DNA from: Plantago ovata
Taxonomy: Eukaryota > Streptophyta > Magnoliopsida > Lamiales > Plantaginaceae
Direction of reading: 5' to 3'
Assembly (NCBI GenBank): GCA_028274465.1
Contig: CM051455.1
Location: 119,015,547-119,079,546, forward strand
DNA: 64,000 nt
Part shown: piece after piece, positions 9,173 through 20,129 of the stretch
Layout: the number at the start of each line of letters is the position of its first letter
Numbering within the stretch: position 1 is the first letter of the stretch
Notes under the pieces: model-generated
Databases searched by the model: none
The model's input: the letters and a program-made list of their open reading frames with translations, nothing else
What the model was told of the DNA's origin: nothing
Position numbers and translations under genes: made by a program

Positions 9173-10375
9173 TGATGAACCGGAATTTGTCAGATTCTAA
9201 TTAATCAAATAAATTTGTATTTAGCCAAAGGCAATTCACAACTACAAGGAAAACCGTAGTGTAGCAGTAAAATAACCTCGAGTTTCGAGCTCTAAGGACT
9301 ATAACTAGCTTTATCTAATCTAACTTAAACTATAAAAACAACAAACGACTTAGCAAAGGTTTTTCTTATCAGATAATGGAAGTTAGTGATAGTATGATCA
9401 TTCAAAGCATAGCAGGTTAATAATCATTCATGAAGCACCCGATCATTTTGCATAGAGATCTTTGATCAATGAATTATCGAATTGTATTCCGTTATTATTC
9501 AACACTACGAAGATAGAGGTTTTAGATAGATCAAAGAAATAAAGCAATAACTCAAAGTCTGATTCGCTTTACCGCCATCAGCATAATTATTAACCCTTCG
9601 CTAAGAAATCACATACTATCACCAACGATAAATTTAGCTACTCATAGATGACATGCAATCAACAGAAATCATAGCAAAATTGAATGAAAACATGTTGAAA
9701 GATAAATAAATATGAATAGAAAAACTGTAAGATACAATGTTACCGAAGGTTATCAATCTCCGAAGAATCGCGATCTCACAAGCTCCAAAACGATAAGAAA
9801 AAGTGTCTCCTAAGCTAAGAATTGCCAGAGCAGGCTCTGGAGAGTTCTCCCCTAAAACTAATGAGAAAGGTATGAAAAAAGGTCTGAGAAAGTATGAAAA
9901 AACGGAGAAACTGAGCAACTATATATAGAGGTTCGGACGGTGTGGGGAGAGTCGCCCCACATACCGGGCGAATCGCTTGGTGTGGGGCGAACCGCCCCAC
10001 GTCCTGGGCGAATCGCTCGGGAGGTCCAGTCGGCAGGTGACGCATTTTCGACGCATTTTTGGATTTCTTTTCCTTTTCGGACTCGGTTTTTGCCTTCTAG
10101 TGACCTCTTAGCCTTCAGACTCGACCCCTAGACTTCAAATCCTATCTGGAATCTTCTAGATACTCCAAAAATGCCTTCGGAACACCAATTCCTCATCCAC
10201 TTCAATATAATTGCCCGGAAAACCTCGTTTTTCACCCAAAACCTGTAAAATACAAACTAAAGGGAAACGTGACACTATTCTAATAAAATGCACTAAAATA
10301 TAGCTAAATTAACATAGAGGATAGCTAAATTGGTGAAAAAAGACTCGAATGAAAGTGTAAAATACACGTTCATCA
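9173..10375 (-). mobile_element. 5' LTR of Athila-like element Y (family B)
   Basis: The LTR is 1203 bp and on the + strand runs from TGATGAACCGGAATTTGTC to TACACGTTCATCA. It carries the U3 palindromes centred at about 9950, 9971, 9990 and 10011, and a TATATATAG box at about 9920-9928 on the downstream side in element direction. The primer site borders it on one side and SIRE-like sequence on the other. Confidence 0.9.
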
Positions 10376-10440
10376 TCTCAGCAAATACATCTTATGATTG
10401 AGATAATATAGAGTAATTATGAGAGTATGCATTTACTTTG

Positions 10441-10725
10441 CTGAGTTCCCGTCTCAGTTCCTTCCAAGATTGTCTGAATGCCTGTTTCAGCAATCTTTGT
10501 TCCCTTTTTAATACTGAATGCCCGTTTCAGCATTATGCAAACACGTTTCCTTAACAAATATTAGTTTGCAAAAGTCCCTTTGTTTCCTGAATGCATGTTT
10601 CAGCAAACTTTAGTAATCAGCTTTTAATAAGAAACATATGTTTTGCTGAATTACTTTTTATTGAAGGTATACTACAAGTTTTATATCATAAAGATTTAGA
10701 CCTTGCTGAATACCTGTTTCAGCAA
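10441..10725 (-). repeat. Hairpin array after SIRE pol (F)
   Basis: Five short hairpins lie after RNase H: 10441-10457, about 10474-10492, 10514-10530, 10587-10603 and 10703-10725. In element direction each has a seven-base loop of the form ACRGGNA (ACGGGAA, ACAGGCA, ACGGGCA, ACATGCA, ACAGGTA). The stems vary but stay paired, such as CTGAG/CTCAG against CTGAA/TTCAG; the last has a perfect 8-bp stem TTGCTGAA/TTCAGCAA. A homologous array is in contig 3 at 59765-60045. Confidence 0.75.
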
Positions 10726-10750
10726 CTTCGTAGTATAATTTCAAGATATT

Positions 10751-11582
10751 TTAGGCAAGTTCCAATAACCCAAGTTTGTACCTTAGGATTGAAAATCTAT
10801 TATCAGGCAGTGGTTTGGTAAAGATGTCAGCATGCCGATCATCAGTGCCTACCTGAATTACCTCAATATCTCCTTCAACATGGTCTCTTATGAAGTGATG
10901 ACTAATATCAATGTGCTTAGTTCTTGAATGGAACTTTGGATTTTGCGTGATATATAGCAATAGCACTTGTATTATGACAAAAGATTGGAGTCTTCTTTTC
11001 AAAGATACTATAATCCCTTAGTTGTTGCTGAATCCATAGGATTTGAGCAGTGCAACAACCAGCTGCAATATATTCATATTCTGTGGAAGAATTTGCCACA
11101 CAAGTTTGCTTCTTGCTGAACCATGAAATTAGTCTTGTTCCAAGGAACTGACATGTTCCAGAGGTACTCTTTCTGTCAAGTGTAGAGCTTCCATGATCAG
11201 CATCTGAGTAGCCAACTAGTGACAAACCAAAATCTTTTGGATACCAAAATCCAATATTGACAGTACCTTTGACATATTTCAGTATTTTAATTGGTTTCTT
11301 ATAGTGTGATTCTCTAGGATCAGATTGAAACCTTGCACACACACAAACATCATACTGAATGTCAGGTCTACTTGCTGTTAAATACAGCAAGGAGCCAATG
11401 AGCTTTCTATACTTGTGTTCATCAACACTTTTGTCTGTTTTAGTATAGCCCATTTTGGCACCAACACTCATAGGGATCTTTTCAGGTTTTTCATCTTCTT
11501 TGATCTTGAATTTTATGAGCATTTCTTTTGCATACTTTGCTTGATTTATGAATATTCCATCCTTTAGTTGCTTGACTTGCAA
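10751..11582 (-). pseudogene. SIRE-like RT C-terminus and RNase H (F)
   Basis: Reading on the minus strand the region starts in the RT connection ([21 protein letters not shown]), then LTASRPDIQYDVCVCARFQ, and the copia RNase H core GYSDADHGSSTLDRKSTSG, SWFSKKQTCVANSSTEYEYIAA and, near the end, DIFTKPLPDNRF. RNase H removes the RNA template during reverse transcription. It follows the RT piece at 11564-12136 and precedes the hairpin array. The copy is broken. Confidence 0.8.
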
Positions 11583-12136
11583 AGGAAATAATTCAATTTT
11601 CCCATCATACTCATTTCAACCTTGTTTGTCATGAGTTTGGCAAAATCATCACAAAGTTGCTTGTCTTTAGAACCAAATATTATGTCATCCACATAAATCT
11701 GGATTAAAAGTAATTTACCATCATGATTAATGGTAAACAATGTTTTATCAACCTCACCCTTCTTAAAACCATTGTCCAGCAAGAACCTAGCTAAGGTATC
11801 ATACCAAGCTCTTGGTGCTTGTTTTAGACCATATACAGCTTTCTGAAGCTTGTATACCATCTTGGCTTCTGAAGAAAGTTCAACGCCAGGGGGTTGTTCT
11901 AAATAGACTTCTTCAACAAGTTCATCATTTAGGAATGCACTTTTAACATCCATTTGATAAACTATAAAGTCGTTATGAGCAGCAAAGGCCAAGAAAAGTC
12001 TAATTGCATCCAATCTTGCAACTAGTGCATAAGACTCATCATAGTCCAATCCTTTAGTCTGACAGTAACCTTGAGCAACTAAACGTGCTTTATTCCTTGT
12101 TACTTCACCAGACTCACTCAACTTATTTCCGAACAC
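11564..12136 (-). pseudogene. SIRE-like reverse transcriptase core (F)
   Basis: The stretch shows KARLVAQGY, the [11 protein letters not shown] motif with a catalytic aspartate, [11 protein letters not shown] and the catalytic YVDD box in [15 protein letters not shown]. The order and spacing match the RVT_2 type reverse transcriptase of Ty1/copia. It would copy the element RNA into DNA inside particles. The copy is part of a broken element. Confidence 0.85.
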
Positions 12137-12789
12137 CCACTTGGTACCAATTGCTTTCTTACCTTCAGCAAGGGGTACAAGTTTCCAAACTTGTTCCTTT
12201 CAAATTGATCCAATTCTTCTTGCATTGCCTTGATCCATTCAGAGTGCTTTAAAGCTTCTTCTATGGTTTTAGGTTCAATTTCAGATACAAAGCAAGAGAA
12301 TAATGCTTCTACATCAACTACCATTGCTTCTTCAGCAACGTCCTTGTTAGTAGAAACTTTTGATCTAGTCACTCGGTGATTGTCAATATCACCAATCATA
12401 TCCTTAGAGTGATGATCTCTAATCCAAATATTAACACGTTTGTTCTTTGGATCTCGACATGTATGCATTTCAGCATGTGACTCTTCAGCACGTGCTTGTT
12501 CAGCGCTACTGGTTTCAGGTTGTGTTTCTACTGATATAGGTTCATCAACAACTACTTGTTCAGTATTGCTCGTTTGTGGTAACTCTTCAGTAGACACAAG
12601 AAGTTGCATTGTTTCAGCTACGTCTGGAGCAACTGCATCTTTAGCCGGGAATTCCTTATCATGAACTACATTTATCTTGACTTGACTTGATGATGGCATG
12701 TCTTTGTCAGAATCATCATTAAGTTCAGTGATCTTGACATTTCCAGCTTTAGGTTCAGTTCTTTGCTCGTGTATGAGTAGCTTTTTCAT
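12118..12789 (-). pseudogene. SIRE-like integrase-RT linker (F)
   Basis: This frame is rich in Ala, Glu, Ser and Thr (SAEQARAEESHAEMHTCRD), with RDHHSKDMIGDIDNHRVTRS leading into the N-terminal RT motif ([23 protein letters not shown]). That is the low-complexity linker between integrase and RT seen in SIRE-like copia elements. It has no known catalytic role. Confidence 0.7.
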
Positions 12790-13934
12790 ACATTCAGATA
12801 TTTCTTCTTCAGCATGAACTCCTTGTTTCTTTCAATAGAATACAACATGCACAAATTCTTCAATCTTTTGTGCCTTTTTGTTGTAAACTCTATAAGCTTT
12901 GCTATGCAAGGAGTAACCAAGAAATATCACTTCATCTGCCTTTGGTTGAAAGGTTCTTAGATATTCTCTACCATTGTTAGGAACAAAACATTTCCCACCA
13001 AATACTCTTAGATGAGTGATGTTAGGAGGTCTTCCAACAAATAACTAATAGGGAGTTTTGTTGTATTCCTTAGTTATCAAACATCTATTTTGAGTATAGC
13101 AGGCGGTATTAGTCACTTCAACCCAATAAGCTTCACTTATTCTAGTGTCAGCAAGCATGGTTCTAGCTGCTTCCTTAAGGGTACGATTCTTCCTTTCAGC
13201 AACACCATTTTGTTGAGGTGTCCTTACTGAGGATAACTGATGTTGTATGCCTTTAGAGGTGCAATACTCAGTTATGTACTAGTTTACAAACTCAGTACCA
13301 TGGTCTGTTCTGATGATTCTTACCTTGTCATTTTTCATGACTTCAAGCTTGTTCAGCAAGTTAGGTATTTCAATCCTTGTTTCAAATTTTTGTTTGATGA
13401 AAAAATTACCCAAGTGAATCTTGAATAATCATCCACCACTACCAGACCATATTTCTTGCCAGCATAGCTTGTGGAAGAAGATTCAACAAGTCCATGTGCA
13501 GGAGTTGTAAAGGTTTTGTAGTTAACGATACTGCCTTGTTCTTAAAAGAGGACTTAGTTTGCTTACCCTGCTGACATGCAGTGCAAGCACCATCCTTCTT
13601 AAAAGTGACCTTAGGTAATCCAACTACAAGTGCCTTTTTAGACAGCTTATTCAGCGTCTTGAAGTTTAGATGACTAGTTCTTTTATGATATAACCCTTAA
13701 TTTTCAGCAAGGTCTTCATGATCTGAGATAAGGCATTTTTCAATAATTGTTGAGGACCAATCTACAGTGATCCTGATCTTCTAGCAACCATTATTACCTT
13801 CTTTGTCTCAAAGTGAATAAGTTTGCATTCATCACTTTTGATTTTGATGAAGTAACCTTTGTCAGCAAACTGTCTCATGCTGAACAGGTTAAACTTAAGA
13901 TTTTTTATATAAAGAACTCCCGTTATGGTGATGC
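12790..13934 (-). pseudogene. SIRE-like integrase remnant (F)
   Basis: No long frame survives, but on the minus strand short conserved integrase pieces are readable, such as the QQNGVAERKNR motif near 13190-13220 and FGGKCF near 12985. This region should hold the zinc-binding and catalytic core of integrase. The end near 13890-13934 reads into an ITGVLYIKNLKFNLFS motif, typical of the stretch after protease, and continues in the piece of contig 2 ending at 39420. It is broken. Confidence 0.65.
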
Positions 13935-16052
13935 TGTAAGAAAAAACGGTCAGAGTTACCCCTAGGGTACGCAGCGGAATTTCAAAAAATTTCTTTACAT
14001 GCAGGTTAATTGATTATGTATATGCCGTATATATTTAAACACGTCAATTAGAAGACTTACCGTACTCTAAAAGCAACCACAGCTTCCAAGTCTTCGTAAT
14101 AATCCGGTGTATCTTCTCATTCGTCGAAGTCGAAGATATCTGCAATACTTTAATTATCTGCAAGACAATAAAAGTTAGTTTCCAGCTCCTAGAACCTCAA
14201 CCTTGGTATCCACGGATGAACAGCCTATCGGAAGAACCTCAACCTTGGTATCCAATGGGGCGGCGGTTTTCCTCCGGTTGGTGGCAGCGCGTGGCTTATA
14301 GAGGAAGGGGAGAGCTTTTATTTTCTCTAAGAAAACTGGTAGAATCACTCTATGAAAGTCTATGTCAAAAGCTCTTTAATAGTCTACTATATGTAGTAGT
14401 CAATAGAAGCCTAAAGCATAAGCAATTAGACTTCATAAAGGAATAAGAATCTAATTCTTATCGCACAAGGAAACTAATTTCAAGTCTAGATTCATTCCCA
14501 ATCAAATCAAAACTCAATCAGGAAAATCTAACTTATCCCTTGGACTTCTAATAGAAGAAGGAGTCGAACTTCTTCCCCTACTCCATCTCGCGCGCGCTCG
14601 CATGTCCTAAGGGAGACAGGTGGGTCCCAATTTTGGGACCCACTTATAGTTCTAAGGCAATTCAAACTCCAAGTAGATTTTGCCAATGTGCATATGTTAA
14701 TTCTAAATTAACATACCCTTTCAAATCAAACCTCTATTATATTTCTAAAATATAATCTTTAATTGTATTTACATAAAATACAATTAATTAGCCAATTCAA
14801 TTAATAACTCCAGATCATTAATTGAGCCACTAAATATTATAATTAATTCCAAATCAATTATAATCCATCAATCACAATTAATTCCAAATGAATTGCAATT
14901 CCATCTTCAAGGATATTCGGATAAGCTGAATCACCACATAGTGTGACCCATAGGGTCTCATTGTATTAAGCAAGTCCTAGACTAGGCAAAATGAAATTCC
15001 TAGACGGTTCCATTTGCAATATTAATACATGAGGACGTTTGAGAGGTTTCTCAAAGCAAACCCTTTCGTTGCGAAGTCTGTTGCGCTCAATGCGGCGATG
15101 GTAACGTCCCTTCATCTGTCTGACTCGAATGCATCTAGGATCGATGATGTGTCTATCCCAATAATACATCCACGGGCGTCTCAGGGAGTTGCTTGGTTAC
15201 GAAGATATACTTATCACTATCATAATATATCGATGCACTGGCCAATGACTTTACCAACACAACTATGACGACTATGAGCATTACTCTTCTGTGCTACACA
15301 TGAGAGATGAATCCTTCACAGAAACACTTATCATCCCCATTTGTATGTAGCCATAATCCTGGATCGTGTCTTAGGTCAACTGCTTATTCAGATCTGACAT
15401 CGACGGGTCCACCAAGGATACGGGGCAACAAATGTGATGATAAAGTCCTGTAAGTCCAAAGGACGACTGGCATCACTTCGACAACTTACCGGTTCCCATA
15501 GACACTTCGGTGTAGAGTATACATCGATGCGAGTGTCCGGTGGGTACTTCCATTGTTCGGTAATCATCCTTCGAACAACTATGCGCAGTTATGGGAACGT
15601 TTCTTGATTGTCCAACAATCCATTCCGTGGCCGTGGGATCGGCTCACACTTGTTCCAACAAGTATAACCTCCACGCATACTAGTCTCAGCTGGTTCATTC
15701 AGACCCCTACATCCGAGATGAACCTCGACTAGGGAGAGTTTGGAATAGATGATCGGTTCATTCAGACCCCTACATCCGAGATGAACCTCCACGCATACTA
15801 GTCTCAGCTGGTTCATTCGACTATCTGTGTGATCGGTCATCTATCCGAGGGGACATGTTTAATATCAATACAGACAGAAATAGAGATATGACATGCTGCA
15901 TGCCTGGTGTATTATAAATATGAAAGCGATACTCAATAGTCAAACAACAAACATATATTATATTATGTTGACCTGTGTAATAGTACATATATGCCCTCTA
16001 TAAGGGCTGCATGCCCTTAATAAGGACTGTCTCTAGTACATATACACTGTCA
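13935..16052 (-). mobile_element. 3' LTR of copia GH
   Basis: The LTR is 2118 bp and on the + strand runs TGTAAGAAAAAACGG to ATATACACTGTCA. It matches the 5' LTR at 39421-41498 in reverse. A palindromic TATA region, seen in the other LTR at 41023-41038, lies near 14380-14395. There is no gene inside; the short ORFs are chance. Confidence 0.88.
15660..15830. repeat. Duplicated segment inside GH 3' LTR
   Basis: A unit reading GGTTCATTCAGACCCC through to GAGATGAACCTC occurs twice, starting at about 15691 and 15754, and the adjoining CCACGCATACTAGTCTCAG also occurs twice, at about 15671 and 15788. The 5' LTR in contig 2 has one copy of the same segment, near 39700-39760. This looks like a local tandem duplication in one LTR. 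Confidence 0.75.
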
Positions 16053-16064
16053 ATCTCCCACTTG
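16053..16064 (-). other. Polypurine tract of copia GH
   Basis: On the minus strand AAGTGGGAGAT directly precedes the LTR start TGACAGTG. AAGTGGGAGA-type tracts are the usual plus-strand primer of plant copia elements. Confidence 0.75.
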
Positions 16065-16066
16065 GA

Positions 16067-16351
16067 CTAGAGCCAGTCACCTTTATGCTTAATACCCAGA
16101 TTAGCATAATGTCTTAAATGGACTTCCATTGATAAGACCTTGGTGAAAGGATCTGCCACGTTGTCCGTGGTAGAGACACGTTCTATACTAACTTCTCCTC
16201 TATCAATAATCTCACGTATAACGTGATACTTTCTAAGTACATGTTTGTTCTTGTTTGTAGATCTAGGCTCCTTAGCTTGAGCGACGGCGCCCGTATTGTC
16301 ACAATAAATCGTTATTGGACTAGGAGCAGGAACAACCCTCAATTCCTTCAA
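16067..16351 (-). pseudogene. Copia GH RNase H, C-terminal part
   Basis: The frame has ITIYCDNTGAVAQAKEPRS, then HVLRKYHVIREII and DNVADPFTKVLS, the conserved end of copia RNase H. The upstream part continues past 16360 with EAVWI/FLK-type and YIAASKASKEA-like pieces. RNase H degrades the RNA strand of the replication intermediate. It lies right before the polypurine tract, the usual end of pol. Confidence 0.8.
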
Positions 16352-16435
16352 GAACTATGAAATCCAGACAGCTTCTTTCGATGCTTTTGATGCAGCAATG
16401 TACTCGGCTTCTGTGGATAAGTCAGCAACCGTGGC

Positions 16436-17311
16436 TTACTTAGAACTCTTCCAACAGATAGCTCCTCCGTTCAATTTGAATACGTATCCTGTCTGTGACT
16501 TAAAGTCATCAGGATCTGATTCAAATCCAGCGTCGACATAACCAGACATCTTTAATTCTGGTTCTCCACCAAACACCAAGAACATCTCTTTAGTCCGTCG
16601 AAGGTACTTAAGAATGTTCTTTACAGCAGTCCAGTAAGGTACTCCTGGATTCTGTTGGTGTAGAAAAGTGACACTAAGTGCATATGCCACATCGGGCCTT
16701 GTGCAATTCATTGCATACATTATAGACCCTACTGCCGAAGCATAGGGCACACGACTCATTGCATTTCTTTCTTCATAAGTTTTAGGACCATCCTTAACTG
16801 ATAAGACAATCCCATGCCTAGCTGGGAGAAAGCCTCTCTTTGAGTCGTCCATCTTATAACGCTTCAGTATTTTGTCGATGTAGGTGGACTGTGTCAATCC
16901 TAACATCCTCTTGGATCTATCTCTATAGATCTTGATCCCTAGGATGTAGTTCGCTTCACCCAAGTCCTTCATTGAAAAGGTACTTGATAACCAAACTTTA
17001 GTCTCTTCTAGCATAGAGACATTGTTTCCCATGATCAAAATGTCATCAACATAGATGATCATGAAAACGACTCCCTTGTCGCTGTGCCTAGTGTAGACAC
17101 AGGGATCTTCCTTGCTTCTGACGAAGTCAAATGATTTGACAGCTTCATCAAAGCGGATATTCCAGCTCCTAGACGCTTGCTTTAGCCCATAGATGGATCT
17201 TTGTAATTTGCATACAGCAGTTGACCTGGTTTTACTAATAAAACCTTCCGGCTGTAGCATATAGACCTCTTCCTCAAGGTTGCCATTGAGGAAGGCAGTC
17301 TTTACATCCAT
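16436..17311 (-). pseudogene. Copia GH reverse transcriptase and RNase H start
   Basis: The 291-residue frame begins MDVKTAFLNGNLEEEVYM (catalytic Asp motif), has YGLKQASRSWN and the YVDD box in MIIYVDDILIMG near residue 95, then the connection region (GIKIYRDRSKRMLGLTQSTYIDKIL, NCTRPDVAYALSV), and RNase H start MSGYVDAGFESDPDDFKSQTGYVF. The motifs are well preserved, suggesting a not very old insertion. Confidence 0.85.
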
Positions 17312-18682
17312 CTACCAGATCTCATAATCATAGTAGGTAGCTATTGCAAGTAGAATTCGAATAGACTTCAATTTCGCTACCGGTGAAAAGGTTTCATCGT
17401 AATCGATGACATACCTTTGCGTGTATCCTTTCGCCACAAGTCTAGCCTTGTGCGTTTGTACCTTGCCTTCGGCATCTGTGTTTCGTTTAAAGACCCATTT
17501 GCACCCAATAGGTCTAACCCCTTGGGGCAAGTCTACCAAGTTCCAAACTTGGTTCAGATACATGGAGTCCATTTCTAATTCCATGGCCTCTTGCCATTTG
17601 TCTGAGTCAATATCAATTATTGCCTCTTTGTAGGTCTCGGTATCTTCCCGATCTGATAAGCCGACATCAAGTTCACTAATGTCTTCTATCATAAAGCTTT
17701 GCTTCTGAGGTCCTTTTAGGATCCTCGTCGACCTACGGAGCTGGACTGGTTCTGGTGCTTTTCTTTTCTGGCTTCGTGTAACACGAACATTATCAGTGGG
17801 CACTGATGCAGTTGATCGCGCCCCGCGACCCTGTTCCCTAGCGGGAGGCTGCTCCTGTGCAACTTGTTGCATAGGTTGGTTGACAACGACTTCTATTGGT
17901 GTGGTTTCAACTGTTGATCTAATCACAGGACTCCCACTGACTATGACATGCCTAGCAAGTGTCATATCATTACCCTTGTCTGCTTCAAAATCTCCCACTG
18001 AACTTGAGTCCAAATCAGAAGATTTAGGGAACTCATGTTCGTGCGTGTCAAAGTCTTGAATTTCTTCAAGTTCTATCATGTCATCTAACCTCTCTCCTTC
18101 GAGGTATTCTGCTTCTAAAAACTTGACGTTTCTAGATACTATCACCTTGTGATCTTCAGCATGATAGAATTCATAGCCTCTCGTCTGACGAGGATAGCCT
18201 ATGAAATATAATTTGACAGCCTTGGCATCTAACTTATCAGTGAGCATCAGTTTGACTATCGCAGGACAGCCCCAAGGTCTAAGATAGCCTAGTGAGGGCT
18301 TCTTTCCTTTCCATAACTCATAAGGAGTTTTCTCCACTGATTTAGATGGTACACGGTTCAGAATGTAGATTGCAGTTTGTAGTGCATATCCCCATAGATA
18401 TTTTGGAAGAGTCGAGAATCCAATCATTGATCTTACCATGTCTAACAGGGTTCGATTCCTTCTCTCAGACACACCATTTAACTGTGGAGTTCCAGGAGGA
18501 GTCCATTTTGATTGAATTCCATTTTCCTTCCAGTAGTCGATAAATTCTTCACTAACGTACTCACCTCCTCGATCTGATCGAAGAGTGACTATCGTGAGGT
18601 TCAATTCATTTTTTCGACCTCATTCCTAAACTCCTTGAATTTTCCAAAGGTCTCGGATTTATTCTTCATAAGATAAATATAT
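17312..18682 (-). pseudogene. Copia GH integrase core, linker and RT start
   Basis: The frame to 18604 opens with [14 protein letters not shown] (catalytic Asp of integrase), then [19 protein letters not shown] (catalytic Glu), a GWGCPAIVK-like segment and SRNVKFLE, all typical of the copia integrase core. It continues in a variable linker ([20 protein letters not shown]) and the RT N-terminus ([52 protein letters not shown]). The integrase N-terminal half lies beyond the solo LTR. Confidence 0.82.
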
Positions 18683-19010
18683 CCATATGATGAACGTATT
18701 TTTGACGCGTTCATCTTGTCTTTTTTACCTTCTTGTGCTATCTTCTAGCCTTGTTTTTTGGTTAGTTTTGTAGAATAGTGTCACGTTTTGTGTTTTCTGC
18801 ATTTTCAGGCACTTAGGTACGAAACGGCGCTTTTGGAGCTAAAAACGAGCCTTTTTTATGAAAAGATTGCCCCGTTGAAGTTCCCCAATCTCCGTGGCTT
18901 GTTAGTAAGTGTTTGAGATTCAATAAGCATCGAGAAGGATGAGTCCAAGGCACCCGAGGGCCATGCGAGGGCAAAAAGATTGAGTTTGAAGACAAACATC
19001 TGCTCAGGAG

Positions 19011-19152
19011 CCAAGCTAAGCGCCTGGAATAGTGAAGCGCTCCGCTTCAATTTCCAGGAGCTTTGGCACAGAAGCCAAGCGAAGCGCTTGGAGTGCCCGA
19101 AGCGCTTCGCTTGCCAAGCGCTCTGCTTGGATTCTCCAAGCGGTCCGCTTGG
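19011..19152 (+). repeat. Phased palindrome array in family A LTR
   Basis: About seven inverted repeats of the CCAAGCGNNNCGCTTGG type are centred at roughly 19019, 19041, 19060, 19083, 19103, 19122 and 19144. Some are perfect (GAAGCG/CGCTTC at 19034-19048, CCAAGCGG/CCGCTTGG at 19136-19152), others degenerate (the one near 19060 is weak). Mean spacing is close to 21 bp. The sequence is unrelated to the family B array, but the period is nearly the same. Confidence 0.7.
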
Positions 19153-19160
19153 CAGCGGTT

Positions 19161-19228
19161 ACGTTTTCGGATTTTCCTTCTTAGATCTGATCTTACGTTT
19201 TCGGATTTTCCTTCTTAGATCTGATCTT
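19161..19228 (+). repeat. 34-bp tandem duplication in family A LTR
   Basis: A 34-base unit starting ACGTTTTCGGATTTTCC occurs twice in direct tandem, 19161-19194 and 19195-19228, with no difference visible. It directly follows the palindrome array. Confidence 0.9.
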
Positions 19229-20129
19229 TGATCATTTTTTGGATATCTTTTGAACTGTAACTTCGTTTTGGAGAGCTCCTAAGCCCCAAAACTCAGAGAA
19301 TATTCAGATTACTTTTTATTTTAGCTTGGGATTCAAGGTTTTGATTGGGATTCATCATTTGTAATCATCTACGGAGAGGTTTTCTTTGCTTTCCACGGAT
19401 TAGTGACAGCTTTGGTGGTAACTTGTATCACTCTCTTGTCTTGTAGTTTGATATGATGTATTCTGATTATTATTCATATGAATTGATGTCTATGTTGATG
19501 AATATGAGTAGTTAAATCTTTTGTGTTGGTGGTAGAATGTAGAATATGCATGCTATGGGTTATGTTTATGCTTACATGAGATTGTGATTCAATCTTGCTA
19601 CAAATCCCTTCATATGATTCTTAGTTGCCTATAAAATATATTCGAATTGAGTATAGTGACGAACTCTTGGTCAATGAAAGCTATAGGATTGTATGTTAGA
19701 GATTTGCAGCATGCTAGATAAATGGTGTTGGTGACAAGCATCTCTAAAGTATTGATAGTGATCTTTCATGATGTGTGTCTTAAATTTGCCTAGACGAGTT
19801 GCTTAGCAGACTTGATCGAAGGTTCTACGCACTGAACTTGTGAGCATATACGTAACCCATGCATGTGTATTTGATTTCTACCACCAACCGTTTTCCAAAC
19901 TGGTTTACAACAATCTGATTACTCGTTGCTATTGTTCAAAGGAAACGATTCTCTAAACATTTGAACTCGTTGACTGAAATTACTTGCAAAAACCTCAAGC
20001 AAAGCCACGTTAGGTCCCGAGAGAACGACACTCGGGGACAACTTGCCATTGCACTCTAGTTTGTGTAGTGATAAGTGTTCTTAGGCTTTTAAACAAATTT
20101 AATTGGTGAAAAACGACATCGTCACCATA

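Larger units (their letters stand above)
3902..10375 (-). mobile_element. Athila-like Ty3/gypsy element Y with 5' LTR, interrupted
   Basis: In minus-strand order the element has a 5' LTR (10375-9173), a tRNA-Asp type primer site, gag, a solo LTR inserted in gag, the gag zinc knuckle, a retropepsin, a non-coding spacer with palindromes, and the start of the 3' ORF, which stops at the junction with X. No reverse transcriptase, RNase H or integrase is seen between the protease and the 3' ORF, as in E3. The 5' LTR abuts SIRE-like element F at 10376 (flank TCTCA). The element is broken by at least two insertions plus smaller damage. Confidence 0.8.
10376..13934 (-). mobile_element. SIRE-like Ty1/copia element F, 3' half of pol and 3' region
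   Basis: Minus-strand coding pieces give, in order, integrase, linker, reverse transcriptase and RNase H, the Ty1/copia order. Motifs such as [25 protein letters not shown] and [11 protein letters not shown] are typical of the SIRE/Maximus lineage. The right end is cut by insertion of copia GH at 13934 (duplication GATGC), the left end by Athila-like Y. The 5' end of the same element is probably the segment 37600-39420 of contig 2. It is broken. Confidence 0.8.
18688..20124 (+). mobile_element. Solo family A LTR inserted in integrase of GH
   Basis: A complete LTR, 1437 bp, runs from TGATGAACGTATTTTTGACG to GACATCGTCA and is flanked by a 5-bp duplication CCATA at 18683-18687 and 20125-20129. 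There is no internal region. Its last 440 bp match 1-443. TG...CA ends, the TGATGAACGTRTWTT start and the palindrome-rich U3 recall family B, so a related Athila-like family is likely but not proven. The interruption falls in integrase. Confidence 0.92.

Noticed and set aside
14966-15268. Opposed ORFs of 67 and 79 residues, repeated at 40154-40438
   Set aside because: They lie in the copia GH LTR, are conserved only because the LTRs are copies, and have no known domain.
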